DNA from: Shinella lacus | GTDB lineage: Bacteria > Pseudomonadota > Alphaproteobacteria > Rhizobiales > Rhizobiaceae | Length of the DNA: 64,000 nucleotides | NCBI RefSeq assembly: GCF_010994755.1 | Contig: NZ_WHSB02000010.1 | Location: 62,001-126,000, forward strand | Direction of reading: 5' to 3' | Shown here: positions 33,680-42,367 of the stretch, piece by piece | How the letters are laid out: each line of letters starts with the position of its first letter | Position numbering within the stretch: the first letter of the stretch is position 1 | Notes under the pieces: generated by a model | Told to the model about the DNA's origin: nothing | What the model saw: the letters and a program-made list of their open reading frames with translations, nothing else | Databases searched by the model: none | Made by a program: the position numbers and the translations under genes

Positions 33680-33922
33680 ATGCCAAGAGCGAGGAACATG
33701 CTCAAAACTGATGAAACGCAAGTTCCTGCCGGGATGCCCAGGTTCTATTTCCACATATCCAACGACACCGAGACCTTGCGGGACGAGAAGGGCATCATCC
33801 TTGATGACACGGCGGCTGCAGCCGCCTATGCGCGGCGGATCGTGCGGGAAATCGCGGTGACCGAAAAGGTCAGCGTGCTCGTCACCGATGCGGATGGCCA
33901 GGCGCTGATGCGGGTTCCGTAA
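33680..33922 (+). CDS. Small DUF6894-like protein
   Basis: An 80-residue cytoplasmic protein. PRFYFHISNDTETLRDEKGIILDD followed by AAAYARRIVREI resembles small rhizobial proteins with a PRYFFHL-DEEG core. GGAGG lies 4 bases before the ATG at 33680; a second in-frame ATG at 33734 would begin at the conserved core. Function unknown. It ends 6 bases from the convergent GntR gene. Confidence 0.65.
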   Translation: MPRARNMLKTDETQVPAGMPRFYFHISNDTETLRDEKGIILDDTAAAAAYARRIVREIAVTEKVSVLVTDADGQALMRVP

Positions 33923-33928
33923 GCCGCC

Positions 33929-34633
33929 TCACGCCTTGCCGAAAAGCGCCATGAGGTCGACGGAATCCGTGGTTTTCGCACCGAGTTCCAGGTGGTTCTG
34001 GATGTGCCGCAGGTGGAGCGTCATCATCCACGCCGCCTTTTCCGCATCCCGCGTGTGAAACGCCCCGACGATCGCCGCGTGATCGTCGTCGCGACAATTG
34101 CTGACGCCGGAGCCGAAAAGGCCGATGATCAGCGAGGTGCGGGTCACCAACTCCTTCATCGTGCGGATGAGGATGGCATTGCCGGCGACCTGCGCCATCA
34201 GGGTGTGGAACTGGCCGGAAAGGCGGATCGCATCGTGGCGCCGCCGCTCCTTGTGCGCGACATATTCCATTTCGAGGTGGCGCGTCAGCGCAGAGATATC
34301 CTCCTCCGAGGCACGGTGGACGGCGAGGCGCGCGATGTTCGGCTCCAGCGCCAGGCGGGCCTCGAAGACCTCGCGCGCCTGCTCGGGCGTCGGCGAGGCG
34401 ACGAAGGCGCCGCGGTTGGCGTGCAGTTCCACGACCTCGCGGCTGGCGAGCAGCAGCAGGCTGCGCCGGATGCGCATGCGCCCGACGCCGAAGGCATCGC
34501 ACAGGGCGGATTCCGACAATTTCGTGCCTGGGGGCAACCGCTGTTCGATGACCGCTTCGAAAATACGCTCGACGATATCGCTCTCGTCGATCTCGTCCGC
34601 TTCGAAGGGCGCTCCGCTGCTGAGTTCAACCAC
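33929..34633 (-). CDS. GntR/FadR (FCD) family regulator of the liv-racemase operon
   Basis: A 234-residue regulator with an N-terminal winged helix (IFEAVIEQRLPPGTKLSESALCDAFGVGRMRIRRSLLLL) and a C-terminal all-helical FCD domain (FHTLMAQVAGN and HAAIVGAF carry the metal-binding His residues). It is divergent from the liv-type operon, whose promoter holds two GntR-like half-palindromes, so it probably represses that operon until its ligand is imported. Confidence 0.9.
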   Translation of the reverse strand: MVELSSGAPFEADEIDESDIVERIFEAVIEQRLPPGTKLSESALCDAFGVGRMRIRRSLLLLASREVVELHANRGAFVASPTPEQAREVFEARLALEPNIARLAVHRASEEDISALTRHLEMEYVAHKERRRHDAIRLSGQFHTLMAQVAGNAILIRTMKELVTRTSLIIGLFGSGVSNCRDDDHAAIVGAFHTRDAEKAAWMMTLHLRHIQNHLELGAKTTDSVDLMALFGKA

Positions 34634-34720
34634 TGCCGTTTACCTCGATACGCTCCGCCTGCACTCGCATGATCCATCTAATATGTCGCATTCGGTTCAC
34701 CAACAAGCCGCGATTTCGTT

Positions 34721-34781
34721 GACATGATCAAAATGTCTTGTTCACAACCCCTTGACAGGATCGTTAACAATGCGCGTAATG
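34721..34781 (+). promoter_or_regulatory. Promoter with paired GntR-type operators
   Basis: TTGACA at 34752-34757 is a -35 candidate, with GTAATG at 34776-34781 as the -10 (18-base spacing). TTGTTCACAA at 34738-34747 and TCGTTAACAA at 34761-34770 both fit TNGTNNACNA, the FadR/GntR operator form. Their starts are 23 bp apart, on either side of the -35. A weaker GACAT-N7-ATGTC repeat lies at 34721-34737. This fits repression by the divergent GntR protein. Confidence 0.55.
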
Positions 34782-34867
34782 CCCATGCCAAAGGCCGAAT
34801 GAGGCCGCGCTCAGCGGCCCGCTCGCCAATAGAAAACAGATCAATGGCCCAGAGGAAGTGGAACATC

Positions 34868-36055
34868 ATGCAAAAGCGCACATTCCTGAAATTTTCCGCC
34901 CTTGCCGCAGCGACCGTCCTGTCGCTGCCGCTCATGGCTTATGCCCAGAACGCGACGCTGAAGATCGGCTTCGTCGGCGTCACCTCCGGCCCGGCCGCAT
35001 CCTGGGGCGTTTCCAACCAGCGCTCGATGGAAACCCGGGCGGCCTGGCTGAACGAGCTCGGCGGCGTCAAGATCGGCGACAAGACCTATAATATCGAAAT
35101 CGTCCCCTTCGACGACCAGAAGGACCCCAAGCGTGCCATCGCCGGCATGGAAAAGATGGCGCAGGACGGCGTGCATTACGTCGTCGGCCCGAACGTCGAT
35201 GACGGTGCTGCGGCCGTTCGCCCGGTCGCCGAACAGAACGGCATCATGTACTTCCCGTATGCCTTCCCGAAGGAACTCTTCACCGCGCCGGCATCGAACG
35301 CGATCCTCGGCATGGTGGCGAACTACCAGTCCGGTCCCGCCATCTACAAGTTCCTAAAGGAAAACAAGGGCGTGAAGAAGGTGGCCTTCGTTGCCGCCAA
35401 CGAATCCGACCCGCTCAGCCAGCGTGAATCCGGCATTGCCGCCGCCGAGGCGCTCGGGCTGGAAGTCGTCTCCGGCAACGTGACCTACCAGGTGGATACG
35501 ACCGACTTCACGCCGGTTCTGCTGCCCGTCATCCAGGCGTCGCCGGACCTGCTGGTGCTTTCCGGCGTGTCGCCGGCCAATGCGCCGCAGCTCATCCGCT
35601 CGGCGCGCGAGCTCGGTTATACCGGCCTCATCTCGACGGAAACCGGCCAGGATGCGAGCGTCCTGCAGGAAGGTGCGGGCGAACTCGCGGACGGCTTCAT
35701 CTCCGTCGGCGGTGCGTCCACGCCGGAGCTTGCCAGTGAAACGATGACGGAATTCGTCGACCGCTATACGAAGATGTTCGGCGAATATAACGACGAGTCG
35801 AACACCAAGGTCTATGCGCTCGAATACATCCTCGAGACGCTGAAGGCGAACCCCGCGGCCATCGAGAATGTCGATGAATTCAAGAAGACGATGGACACGT
35901 TCGAAGCCGCGAACCCCTTCATGAAGGGCGACGCCAAGCTGAAATATGTCGGCATGACCTCCTTCGGCCAGAAGCGCCAGGTCTCCGTTCCGCTCGTCGT
36001 GAACGAGTACAAGGGTGGCAAGTTCGAGACGCTGTTCGTCGGCCAGGTCGACTGA
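34868..36055 (+). CDS. Branched-chain-type ABC transporter binding protein (LivK/UrtA type)
   Basis: A 395-residue periplasmic binding protein. Signal peptide: MQKRTFLKFSALAAATVLSLPLMAYA. The mature protein begins LKIGFVGVTSGPAASWGVSN and contains FDDQKDPKRAIAGMEKM and LISTETGQDASVLQ, a type I fold of the amino-acid/amide class. The start at 34868 follows GAGGAAGTGG; the frame back to 34724 covers the promoter. The ligand is not known; the linked racemase hints at a hydantoin, ureido acid or amino acid. Confidence 0.9.
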   Translation: MQKRTFLKFSALAAATVLSLPLMAYAQNATLKIGFVGVTSGPAASWGVSNQRSMETRAAWLNELGGVKIGDKTYNIEIVPFDDQKDPKRAIAGMEKMAQDGVHYVVGPNVDDGAAAVRPVAEQNGIMYFPYAFPKELFTAPASNAILGMVANYQSGPAIYKFLKENKGVKKVAFVAANESDPLSQRESGIAAAEALGLEVVSGNVTYQVDTTDFTPVLLPVIQASPDLLVLSGVSPANAPQLIRSARELGYTGLISTETGQDASVLQEGAGELADGFISVGGASTPELASETMTEFVDRYTKMFGEYNDESNTKVYALEYILETLKANPAAIENVDEFKKTMDTFEAANPFMKGDAKLKYVGMTSFGQKRQVSVPLVVNEYKGGKFETLFVGQVD

Positions 36056-36077
36056 TCCGAGCCTAGGACTTTACAAA

Positions 36078-36124
36078 GAAACGGGATCCGGACCGCGCGT
36101 GCAGTTCCGGCCGGATCCCTCTTT
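36078..36124 (+). terminator. Hairpin between binding protein and permease genes
   Basis: GGGATCCGG (36083-36091) pairs with CCGGATCCC (36111-36119), flanked by AAAGA and TCTTT that extend the stem. It lies inside the operon, so it is probably a partial terminator or mRNA stabiliser that favours expression of the binding protein. Confidence 0.6.
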
Positions 36125-36151
36125 GCCTGAACCTTCCATTGGAGGCTCACG

Positions 36152-37021
36152 ATGGAACAGATAATCGCCAACGGTCTCTACCTCGGGGCGCAATATGCGT
36201 TGATCGCCCTTGGTCTGACGCTGATCTTCTCGCTGATGAACGTGCTGAACTTCGCCCACGGGCAGATGTACGTCTTCGGCGGCTTCGTCACCTACACGGT
36301 CGTCGTGCAGCTCGGCCTGCCCTTCATCGTCGGCCTCTTCGCCTCGGCGATCGTGCTTGCGGTCATGGGCGCGGCCATCGAGAAATTCCTCTTCGCGCCG
36401 GTGGTGCGCCGCTCAAAACGCGATGAATCGACCATGCTGCTTGCGGCGGGCATCGCCTTCTTCCTCGATGCCGTCATCCTGCTGTTCTTCGGCGAAAAGC
36501 AGCGCGGCGTGCCGAAGATCGTCAACGGCGTGCTCAATCTCGATATGCGCATCATCATGCCTTATGACCGTATCCTGATCGGCGTTCTCGCCATCCTGCT
36601 GATCGTGGCCTTCATCGCCTTCATGCACTACTCCCGGACCGGCCGCGCCATGCGCGCACTCGCCCAGGACAAGGTAGCCGCCCAGTTGATGGGCGTGAAT
36701 GTCTCCCGTTACTCGATGATCGGCTTCGCGCTCGGCGCCATGCTGGCCGGCCTGGTCGGCGGGCTGCTCGTCACGATCACCGGCGTCAATCTCGGCATGG
36801 GTGGCCCGACCTCGGTCAAGGCCTTCCTGATGATCATGATCGGCGGTGCGGGCGTGATTTCCGGCGCGATTGCCGGCGGGTTCATCCTCGGCATGATGGA
36901 GAGCGTCGGCCTCACCGTGCTGTCCGCCTATGGCGATATCACCTACCTCGTCATCTTCGCCTCGTTGATGGTGTTCCTGGCCGTCCGCCCGCAGGGGCTG
37001 ATGGGCAAGCCGTGGGGTTGA
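36152..37021 (+). CDS. livH: Branched-chain-type ABC permease LivH-like
   Basis: A 289-residue inner-membrane permease. The start MEQIIANGLYLGAQYALIALGLTLIF, then MNVLNFAHGQMYVFGG, and later RAMRALAQDKVAAQLMGVNV are LivH hallmarks. It lies third in the liv-type unit, 26 bases before LivM. The symbol marks the family, not proven leucine transport. Confidence 0.9.
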   Translation: MEQIIANGLYLGAQYALIALGLTLIFSLMNVLNFAHGQMYVFGGFVTYTVVVQLGLPFIVGLFASAIVLAVMGAAIEKFLFAPVVRRSKRDESTMLLAAGIAFFLDAVILLFFGEKQRGVPKIVNGVLNLDMRIIMPYDRILIGVLAILLIVAFIAFMHYSRTGRAMRALAQDKVAAQLMGVNVSRYSMIGFALGAMLAGLVGGLLVTITGVNLGMGGPTSVKAFLMIMIGGAGVISGAIAGGFILGMMESVGLTVLSAYGDITYLVIFASLMVFLAVRPQGLMGKPWG

Positions 37022-37025
37022 GGCG

Positions 37026-37997
37026 ATGATCGGTAAAAAACTCCTTGGCTTTATCGCCTTCCTCGTCGTCGTCTTCGTGCTGGTGCCGCTGTTCATCAGC
37101 GCCACGGGACGCTGGGACTTCTTCTACACGCTGACTTCGGTAGCACTTCTTTCCGTCGGTGCTGCCGGCGTCTGGCTCACCTTCTATATCGGCCGCATCA
37201 ATATCGGCCAGGGCGCCTATGCCCTGATCGGCGGCTATGTGTCGACCATCCTCGTCACCCAGGCGAACGTCTCCTTCTGGTTGACGCTGCCGCTGGCGGG
37301 CCTGTTCTGCGCCATCATTTCGGTGGCGATCGGCTTTCCTATCCTCAGGCTCCGCGGCGTCTACTTCGCCATGGTCACGCTGGTATTGACCGAGGTCGCG
37401 CGCCTCACGGCACTCGCCCTTCCCATCACCAACGGCGCGAAGGGCATCACCTCCATCCCGCTGCCCGGCGAACTGTCGATCTTCGGCCTGACGATCATCC
37501 CGGCCTTCGGAACGCTGTCCAATCCGCGCTTCGGCTTCTACATCATGGCCGTGCTCCTGATGATCATCACCTACCTGGTGCTCTGGCGCATCGTGAACTC
37601 GCGGCTCGGGCATCTCTGCCGCAGCCTCCAGCAGAACGAGGAACTGTCGGCCTCGATCGGTGTCAACACCGCCTATCTGCGGGTGCTCGCCTATGCGATC
37701 TCCTCGTTCTTCGGCGGCATTGCGGGCGCCATGTTCGCCTCCATCGCGCAGTCGATCTATCCGTCTTCCTTCGTGGTCGCCGATAGCGTGAACTTCATGC
37801 TCTACTGCTTCCTCGGCGGCCTCGGTTACGTCTTCGGCCCGATGCTCGGCACGCTGCTCCTCTATTTCGGCTGGGACCTGCTGTCGATCGCCCGCGAATA
37901 CCAGCTCCTCATCTACTCCGGCGTCATGATCCTGCTCATGCTGGTCCTGCCGAACGGTGTCTTGAGTCTTCTCGACAAGAAGGAGGGCAGCAGATGA
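37026..37997 (+). CDS. livM: Branched-chain-type ABC permease LivM-like
   Basis: A 323-residue permease. INIGQGAYALIGGYVSTIL, LRLRGVYFAMVTLVLTEVARL and SRLGHLCRSLQQNEELSASIGVN are LivM motifs. The stop overlaps the LivG start (ATGA). It forms the membrane channel with LivH. Confidence 0.9.
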   Translation: MIGKKLLGFIAFLVVVFVLVPLFISATGRWDFFYTLTSVALLSVGAAGVWLTFYIGRINIGQGAYALIGGYVSTILVTQANVSFWLTLPLAGLFCAIISVAIGFPILRLRGVYFAMVTLVLTEVARLTALALPITNGAKGITSIPLPGELSIFGLTIIPAFGTLSNPRFGFYIMAVLLMIITYLVLWRIVNSRLGHLCRSLQQNEELSASIGVNTAYLRVLAYAISSFFGGIAGAMFASIAQSIYPSSFVVADSVNFMLYCFLGGLGYVFGPMLGTLLLYFGWDLLSIAREYQLLIYSGVMILLMLVLPNGVLSLLDKKEGSR

Positions 37998-38776
37998 CAC
38001 CCATCCTGCAAATCAAGAACATCACCAAGCGCTATGGCGGCCTCACCGCGGTCAACGATGTTTCCTTCGACGTGAAGGCGGGGGAAATCCTCTCGGTGAT
38101 CGGTCCGAACGGCGCCGGCAAATCGACGCTGTTCAAGCTGATCTCCTCCTTCGTGCCGGCGACCTCCGGCGAGGTGCTCTTCAACGGCGGGCGCATCTCC
38201 AGCCTCGCGCCCCACAAGGTCGCGCAGATGGGGGTCGTGCGCACCTTCCAGGAAACGACGATCTTCCGCTCCATGACGGTGCGCGAGAACATCATCGTCT
38301 CCCATCACCTGCGGTCCAAGGCGAGCCTCTTCGGCTTCTTCCTCGGCACGAAACAGGCGAAGGAAGACGAGGCGGCCTTTGCCTCCTCGGCAGACGATAT
38401 CGTCGACTTCCTCGGGCTCCAGGCGATCCGCAACGAGCTCGCCTCCAACCTGCCGCAGGGGCACCTGCGCGCGCTCGGCATGGCCATCGGCCTTGCCACC
38501 GATCCGAAGGTCATCCTGCTCGACGAACCCTTCGCCGGCATGAACCACGACGAGACGATGAAGATGGTGGGCCTTGTCCGCCGGCTTCGCGACGAGCGTG
38601 GCGTCACCGTTCTCCTCGTGGAGCACGACATGCCCGCGGTGATGAAGATCAGCGACCGCATCGTGTGCATCAACTTCGGGCAGAAGATCGCCGAAGGCAC
38701 GCCCCAGGAAATCCGCGAGAACGAGAAGGTGATCGAAGCCTATCTCGGTTCCGAAGATGCTGCGATCGGGATGTAA
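37994..38776 (+). CDS. livG: Branched-chain-type ABC ATPase LivG-like
   Basis: A 260-residue ATPase: Walker [11 protein letters not shown]-loop RTFQETTIF, Walker [13 protein letters not shown] and switch His in VLLVEHDM. The signature region reads [16 protein letters not shown], where LivG proteins normally have YGQQRRLEIARAL, so the signature Gln is changed. It pairs with LivF, 3 bases downstream. Confidence 0.9.
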   Translation: MTPILQIKNITKRYGGLTAVNDVSFDVKAGEILSVIGPNGAGKSTLFKLISSFVPATSGEVLFNGGRISSLAPHKVAQMGVVRTFQETTIFRSMTVRENIIVSHHLRSKASLFGFFLGTKQAKEDEAAFASSADDIVDFLGLQAIRNELASNLPQGHLRALGMAIGLATDPKVILLDEPFAGMNHDETMKMVGLVRRLRDERGVTVLLVEHDMPAVMKISDRIVCINFGQKIAEGTPQEIRENEKVIEAYLGSEDAAIGM

Positions 38777-38779
38777 GCC

Positions 38780-39502
38780 ATGACCAAGATCTTGAGTGTT
38801 GAGAATGTCGAGCTCTACTACGACCACATCTACGCGCTGAAGGGCGTCTCTATCGACGTTGCGGAAGGCGAAACGGTCGCGCTGATCGGCGCGAACGGGG
38901 CGGGCAAGTCCTCGATCCTGCGGGCGATCACCGGTCTTCGGGGCATCAAGTCCGGCCAGATCCTATACCAGGGCGAACGGCTCGACGGCACGTCGGCCGC
39001 CGATGTCGTGCGCAAGGGCATCTCCATGGTGCCGGAGGGGCGGCGCGCCTTCCCGCTGATGTCGGTGAAGGACAACCTGCTGATGGGCGCCTTCACCCGC
39101 TCGGACAAGGCGGAAATCGAGCAGACCTTGGAAAACGTGCTGACGCGTTTTCCGCGCCTGCGCGAGCGTTATCACCAGCAGGCCAGCACCATGTCGGGCG
39201 GCGAGCAGCAGATGATGGTGATCGGCCGGGCGCTGATGGCCCGCCCGAAACTCCTGCTGCTGGACGAGCCCTCGCTCGGCATTGCGCCGAAGCTGGTGCA
39301 GGACATTGCGCGCGCCATCGTTGCCATCAGCCGCGACGAGAAGGTCTCCATCCTGCTCGTCGAGCAGAACAGCCGCATGGCGCTCTCCATCTCCAACCGC
39401 GCTTACGCCCTTTCCACCGGGTCGATCGCGCTATCAGGCAATTCCAAGGACCTGATGAACGACGACCGCATCAAGGCTGCCTACCTCGGAGGCGAACTCT
39501 GA
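38780..39502 (+). CDS. livF: Branched-chain-type ABC ATPase LivF-like
   Basis: A 240-residue ATPase with Walker A GANGAGKSS, signature MSGGEQQMMVIGRALM and Walker B LLLLDEPSLGIAPKL, all usual for LivF. The final Walker A residue is Ser instead of Thr. It partners with LivG. The racemase gene follows after one base. Confidence 0.92.
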   Translation: MTKILSVENVELYYDHIYALKGVSIDVAEGETVALIGANGAGKSSILRAITGLRGIKSGQILYQGERLDGTSAADVVRKGISMVPEGRRAFPLMSVKDNLLMGAFTRSDKAEIEQTLENVLTRFPRLRERYHQQASTMSGGEQQMMVIGRALMARPKLLLLDEPSLGIAPKLVQDIARAIVAISRDEKVSILLVEQNSRMALSISNRAYALSTGSIALSGNSKDLMNDDRIKAAYLGGEL

Positions 39503-39503
39503 C

Positions 39504-40217
39504 ATGAAAATCCTCGTCATCAACCCCAACACGACCGCATCGATGACGGCGCATATCGGGGCGGCGGCGCGCAACGCCGCTTCCCCCGGCACCGAGATCG
39601 TAGCCGTCAACCCGGCGCACGGCCCGGTCTCCATCGAGGGCTATTTCGACGAGGCGATGAGCCTCGCCGGCCTGCTTTCCACCATCCGCAGCAATCCGGA
39701 TTGCGACGCCGTGGTCATCGCCTGTTTCGACGATACCGGGCTCGATGCGGCGCGCTGCCTCACCGACCGGCCGGTCATCGGCATCGGCGAGGCGGCCTAT
39801 CACTTCGCCTCGATGATCTCGAACAAGTTTTCCGTGGTGACGACGCTGGCACGCTCCGTGCCGGCGCTGGAGCACAATCTTTCGCGCTATGGCCTTTCGG
39901 TCCGTTGTGCCCGCGTGCGGTCTTCGGAAGTGGCGGTGCTGGAACTGGAGCAGCCGGGCTCCAACGCGCGTCAAAAAATCAGTGCCGAGATCGGCCTTGC
40001 GGTCAGCGAGGACCGGGCGGAGGCCATCGTGCTCGGCTGCGCCGGCATGGCGGGCCTGGCGAACGACCTTGCGCAGGAACACGGCCTGCCGGTGCTCGAC
40101 GGCGTCACCTGCGCGGTGAAGCTCGCTGAGGCCATGGCCGGCCTCAACATGCGCACATCCCGGCTTGGCGGCTATGCGCCGCCGCCGGCCAGCAAGCTCG
40201 AGGCGGCTCTCGGTTAG
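39504..40217 (+). CDS. Aspartate/glutamate/hydantoin racemase family protein
   Basis: A 237-residue cofactor-independent racemase. The two catalytic cysteines are Cys74 (VVIACFDDTGL) and Cys179 (IVLGCAGMAGL), the spacing of hydantoin racemase HyuE/HyuA. The N-terminal ILVINPNTTASMT is the family start. It is one base after livF, so import and racemisation are coupled; the imported compound may be a 5-substituted hydantoin, allantoin-like ureide or amino acid. No hydantoinase or carbamoylase is in the window. Confidence 0.88.
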   Translation: MKILVINPNTTASMTAHIGAAARNAASPGTEIVAVNPAHGPVSIEGYFDEAMSLAGLLSTIRSNPDCDAVVIACFDDTGLDAARCLTDRPVIGIGEAAYHFASMISNKFSVVTTLARSVPALEHNLSRYGLSVRCARVRSSEVAVLELEQPGSNARQKISAEIGLAVSEDRAEAIVLGCAGMAGLANDLAQEHGLPVLDGVTCAVKLAEAMAGLNMRTSRLGGYAPPPASKLEAALG

Positions 40218-40230
40218 TCGAAACTTACGC

Positions 40231-40270
40231 GAAGAGCGGAACGCGATCGGGCGATCGCATTCCGCTTCGT
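40231..40270. terminator. Terminator between convergent racemase and eryI genes
   Basis: AGCGGAA (40235-40241) pairs with TTCCGCT (40260-40266), and GCGATCG (40243-40249) pairs with CGATCGC (40252-40258), with one mismatch between the stems. It fits a bidirectional terminator between convergent genes. Confidence 0.7.
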
Positions 40271-40280
40271 GTGCCGCGGC

Positions 40281-40739
40281 CTATTTGCCAGCGTTGTACT
40301 TGGCGTCGACCTCGTTGATCGCCTGGACGTTGCCGGCCGAGCGGCCGTTTTCGTCGAAGGTCTGGGCAAGATAGGCGTCGGCGATCGCCTTGGCGAGCTC
40401 CGTGCCGATGACGCGGGCGCCCATGGTGATGATCTGGGCATTGTTGGAGAGTGCGGCGCGCTCGGCGGAATAGGTGTCGTGCGTCAGCGCCGCGCGGATG
40501 CCCGGAACCTTGTTGGCCGAGATGCAGACGCCGATGCCGGTGCCGCAGACGAGGATCGCGCGGTCGTATTCGCCGGCGATAACGGCGGAAGCGACCCGGT
40601 CGGAGAGGGTGGCGTAGAACGCATCCGGGCCGGCATCGGTGCGCGAGACTTCGTGCACGTCGTGGCGGTCCTTCAGGTGATCGGCGAGAACCTTGGCGAG
40701 GCCTTCGCCCGCGCTGTCACCGGCAATAGCGAGTTTCAT
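40281..40739 (-). CDS. eryI: RpiB-like D-erythrose-4-phosphate isomerase (EryI)
   Basis: A 152-residue RpiB/LacAB fold protein. [23 protein letters not shown] carries the active-site Cys and anion hole; [24 protein letters not shown] is the rest of the site. In erythritol users of this group (shown in Brucella, required in Rhizobium) the RpiB at this place makes D-erythrose 4-phosphate from the tetrulose phosphate. The start at 40739 (MKLAIAG) follows an AAGGAGA-like site; it lies 13 bases after eryH in the eryR-H-I unit. Confidence 0.85.
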   Translation of the reverse strand: MKLAIAGDSAGEGLAKVLADHLKDRHDVHEVSRTDAGPDAFYATLSDRVASAVIAGEYDRAILVCGTGIGVCISANKVPGIRAALTHDTYSAERAALSNNAQIITMGARVIGTELAKAIADAYLAQTFDENGRSAGNVQAINEVDAKYNAGK

Positions 40740-40752
40740 GGAAATTCTCCTT

Positions 40753-41511
40753 TCAGATGGTGGCGGCTGAGCGCGCCAGGATGTCGAGATAGCCTTCAAC
40801 CTTCCAGGCTGAGCGGCCGATGAAGAGCCCGTCGATGTTCGGGCAGGCGATCAGCTCCTCGCAGTTCTGCGGGTTGACCGAACCGCCATAGAGGCAGGGA
40901 ATGCGGCGGCCGAGGACGCTTTCCGCAACCTCGGCGATTTCGGCATGGCGCGCATCCGCATAATCCGCGGTTGCTGGAATGCCCTTTTCACCGATCGCCC
41001 AGACGGGTTCGTAGGCGAGCAGGATTTCCGCCTGTTTCTGCGTCGTGTCGAGCCGCGCAAGCGCGCCCCGCACCTGCTGCGCCAGCACTTCGGTCGCATG
41101 GCCGCCTTCACGGTCGGCGAGCGTTTCGCCGATGCAGATCAGCGGCACGAGGCCATGGCGCACGGCGGCCTCCGTCTTGAGGCCGACCGTCTCGTCCGTC
41201 TCGCCAAAATGTTCGCGGCGCTCGGAATGGCCGAGTTCGACGATATCGAGGCCGCAATCTTTCAGCATCACCGGCGAGATTTCACCCGTCCATGCGCCTT
41301 CATCGGCCCAGTGCATGTTCTGTGCACCGACCTTGACGGAGGTGTTTTGGAGCATCGCCTTCACCTCGCGCACGGCCGTGAAAGGCGGGATGATGAAGCG
41401 CTGGATGCGCGGGTCGCGAGCGCCATCCGCGGCAGCGAGGCCGTCTGCAAAAAGCTTCGCCTCGGCAAGCGTCTTGTTCATCTTCCAACTGGTGCCGACC
41501 CAGAACGTCAT
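40753..41511 (-). CDS. eryH: Triose-phosphate-isomerase-like tetrulose phosphate isomerase (EryH)
   Basis: A 252-residue TIM homologue. The catalytic Lys is in TSWKMNKT, the His in VELGHSERR, the Glu in AYEPVWAIG, and the phosphate loop in [11 protein letters not shown]. The start TSWKMN replaces the usual GNWKMN and loop 6 reads AIGEKGI, so it differs from housekeeping TpiA. Its home overlapping eryR and beside eryI marks it as the tetrulose-4-phosphate isomerase of erythritol catabolism. Confidence 0.86.
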   Translation of the reverse strand: MTFWVGTSWKMNKTLAEAKLFADGLAAADGARDPRIQRFIIPPFTAVREVKAMLQNTSVKVGAQNMHWADEGAWTGEISPVMLKDCGLDIVELGHSERREHFGETDETVGLKTEAAVRHGLVPLICIGETLADREGGHATEVLAQQVRGALARLDTTQKQAEILLAYEPVWAIGEKGIPATADYADARHAEIAEVAESVLGRRIPCLYGGSVNPQNCEELIACPNIDGLFIGRSAWKVEGYLDILARSAATI

Positions 41512-42299
41512 GTCGTTGTCTCCTTGGCAATCGTCACCACGGTCTTGCCGCTGCCGAGTTCGGCGGCGGTATCGTGGGGCAGGGGTTTGTCTGAAATGAC
41601 CGTGTCGAATTCCGCGAGATCGGCCAGCACATGCAGGGCCGTATGGCCGAAGCGGCGGCTGTTGATCAGCAGGCAGGTCTGGCGGCTGGCATTCATCATC
41701 GCCCGCTTGGTGCGCACCACCGCCTCGTCCATGTGGTAGGCGAGCCGGCCGGTGGCGGCGGGCGCCGAAACGAAGGCGATGTCGGCGCGCAGGCGCGACA
41801 GTGCCTCTTCCGTGACGATGCCGAAATAGGCATTGAATTTTGCGGAATAGACGCCGCCGAGGCCGATCAGCGTGACGCCGGAGACGCCCTTCAGGCGCTC
41901 CATGATCGCCGCGTTGTTGGTGATGAGCGTGATCGGCTTTTTCAAAGCCAGCACGTCGCCGAGCACGGAGGCCATCGAGCCGTCGTTGATCATGACCGTC
42001 ATGCCGGGCTCGACCAGCTCTGCTGCGGTCTCCGCCAGCGCGCGCTTGACGTCGGCCTCCTGCAATTCGCGAAACCGGAAATCGCTCTCGAACTGGGTGC
42101 CGGCATCGATCGTCGCGCCGCCGCGCACCTTTCGCAGCACACCGGCGCGTTCGAGATCGTCGAGGTCGCGGTGGATGGTCATCTTGGAGACGCCAAAGCG
42201 CGCCGCGATGTCGTCGAGTTCGACGGCCCGGCTTTCGATCAGAAGGTTGATGATCTCCTGCCTGCGCTCTTCCCGTTTCACCGCGTTCTCCATCTTCAC
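41508..42299 (-). CDS. eryR: DeoR family regulator (EryR-like)
   Basis: A 263-residue DeoR-type repressor. The helix-turn-helix is at about 10-60 (RRQEIINLLIESRAVELDDIAARFGVSKMTIHRDLDDLERAG). The C-terminal sugar-phosphate domain includes MINDGSMASVL, LITNNAAIM and LINSRRFGHTAL. The stop overlaps the eryH start by 4 bases. Two TATAACA elements stand just before the gene, a typical arrangement for self-control. The ligand is probably a tetrulose phosphate (inference). Confidence 0.86.
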   Translation of the reverse strand: MKMENAVKREERRQEIINLLIESRAVELDDIAARFGVSKMTIHRDLDDLERAGVLRKVRGGATIDAGTQFESDFRFRELQEADVKRALAETAAELVEPGMTVMINDGSMASVLGDVLALKKPITLITNNAAIMERLKGVSGVTLIGLGGVYSAKFNAYFGIVTEEALSRLRADIAFVSAPAATGRLAYHMDEAVVRTKRAMMNASRQTCLLINSRRFGHTALHVLADLAEFDTVISDKPLPHDTAAELGSGKTVVTIAKETTT

Positions 42300-42313
42300 G
42301 CCGTGGGGAGGTC

Positions 42314-42342
42314 TATAACACCATTCTTCGCAGAATATAACA
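42314..42342 (-). promoter_or_regulatory. Paired TATAACA operator before eryR
   Basis: TATAACA occurs at 42314-42320 and 42336-42342, 22 bp apart, that is two helical turns. Between them is an ATTCT-N4-AGAAT inverted repeat. Directly upstream are tandem TTTTGTGAT repeats at about 42347-42366. The region separates eryD from eryR and is the probable promoter of eryR-H-I. Confidence 0.5.
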
Positions 42343-42367
42343 CAGATTTTGTGATTTTGTGATTTTC

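Noticed and set aside
40753-41511. Housekeeping triose phosphate isomerase
   Set aside because: The TSWKMN start, altered loop 6 and overlap with eryR beside eryI fit EryH instead. A separate tpiA is expected elsewhere.
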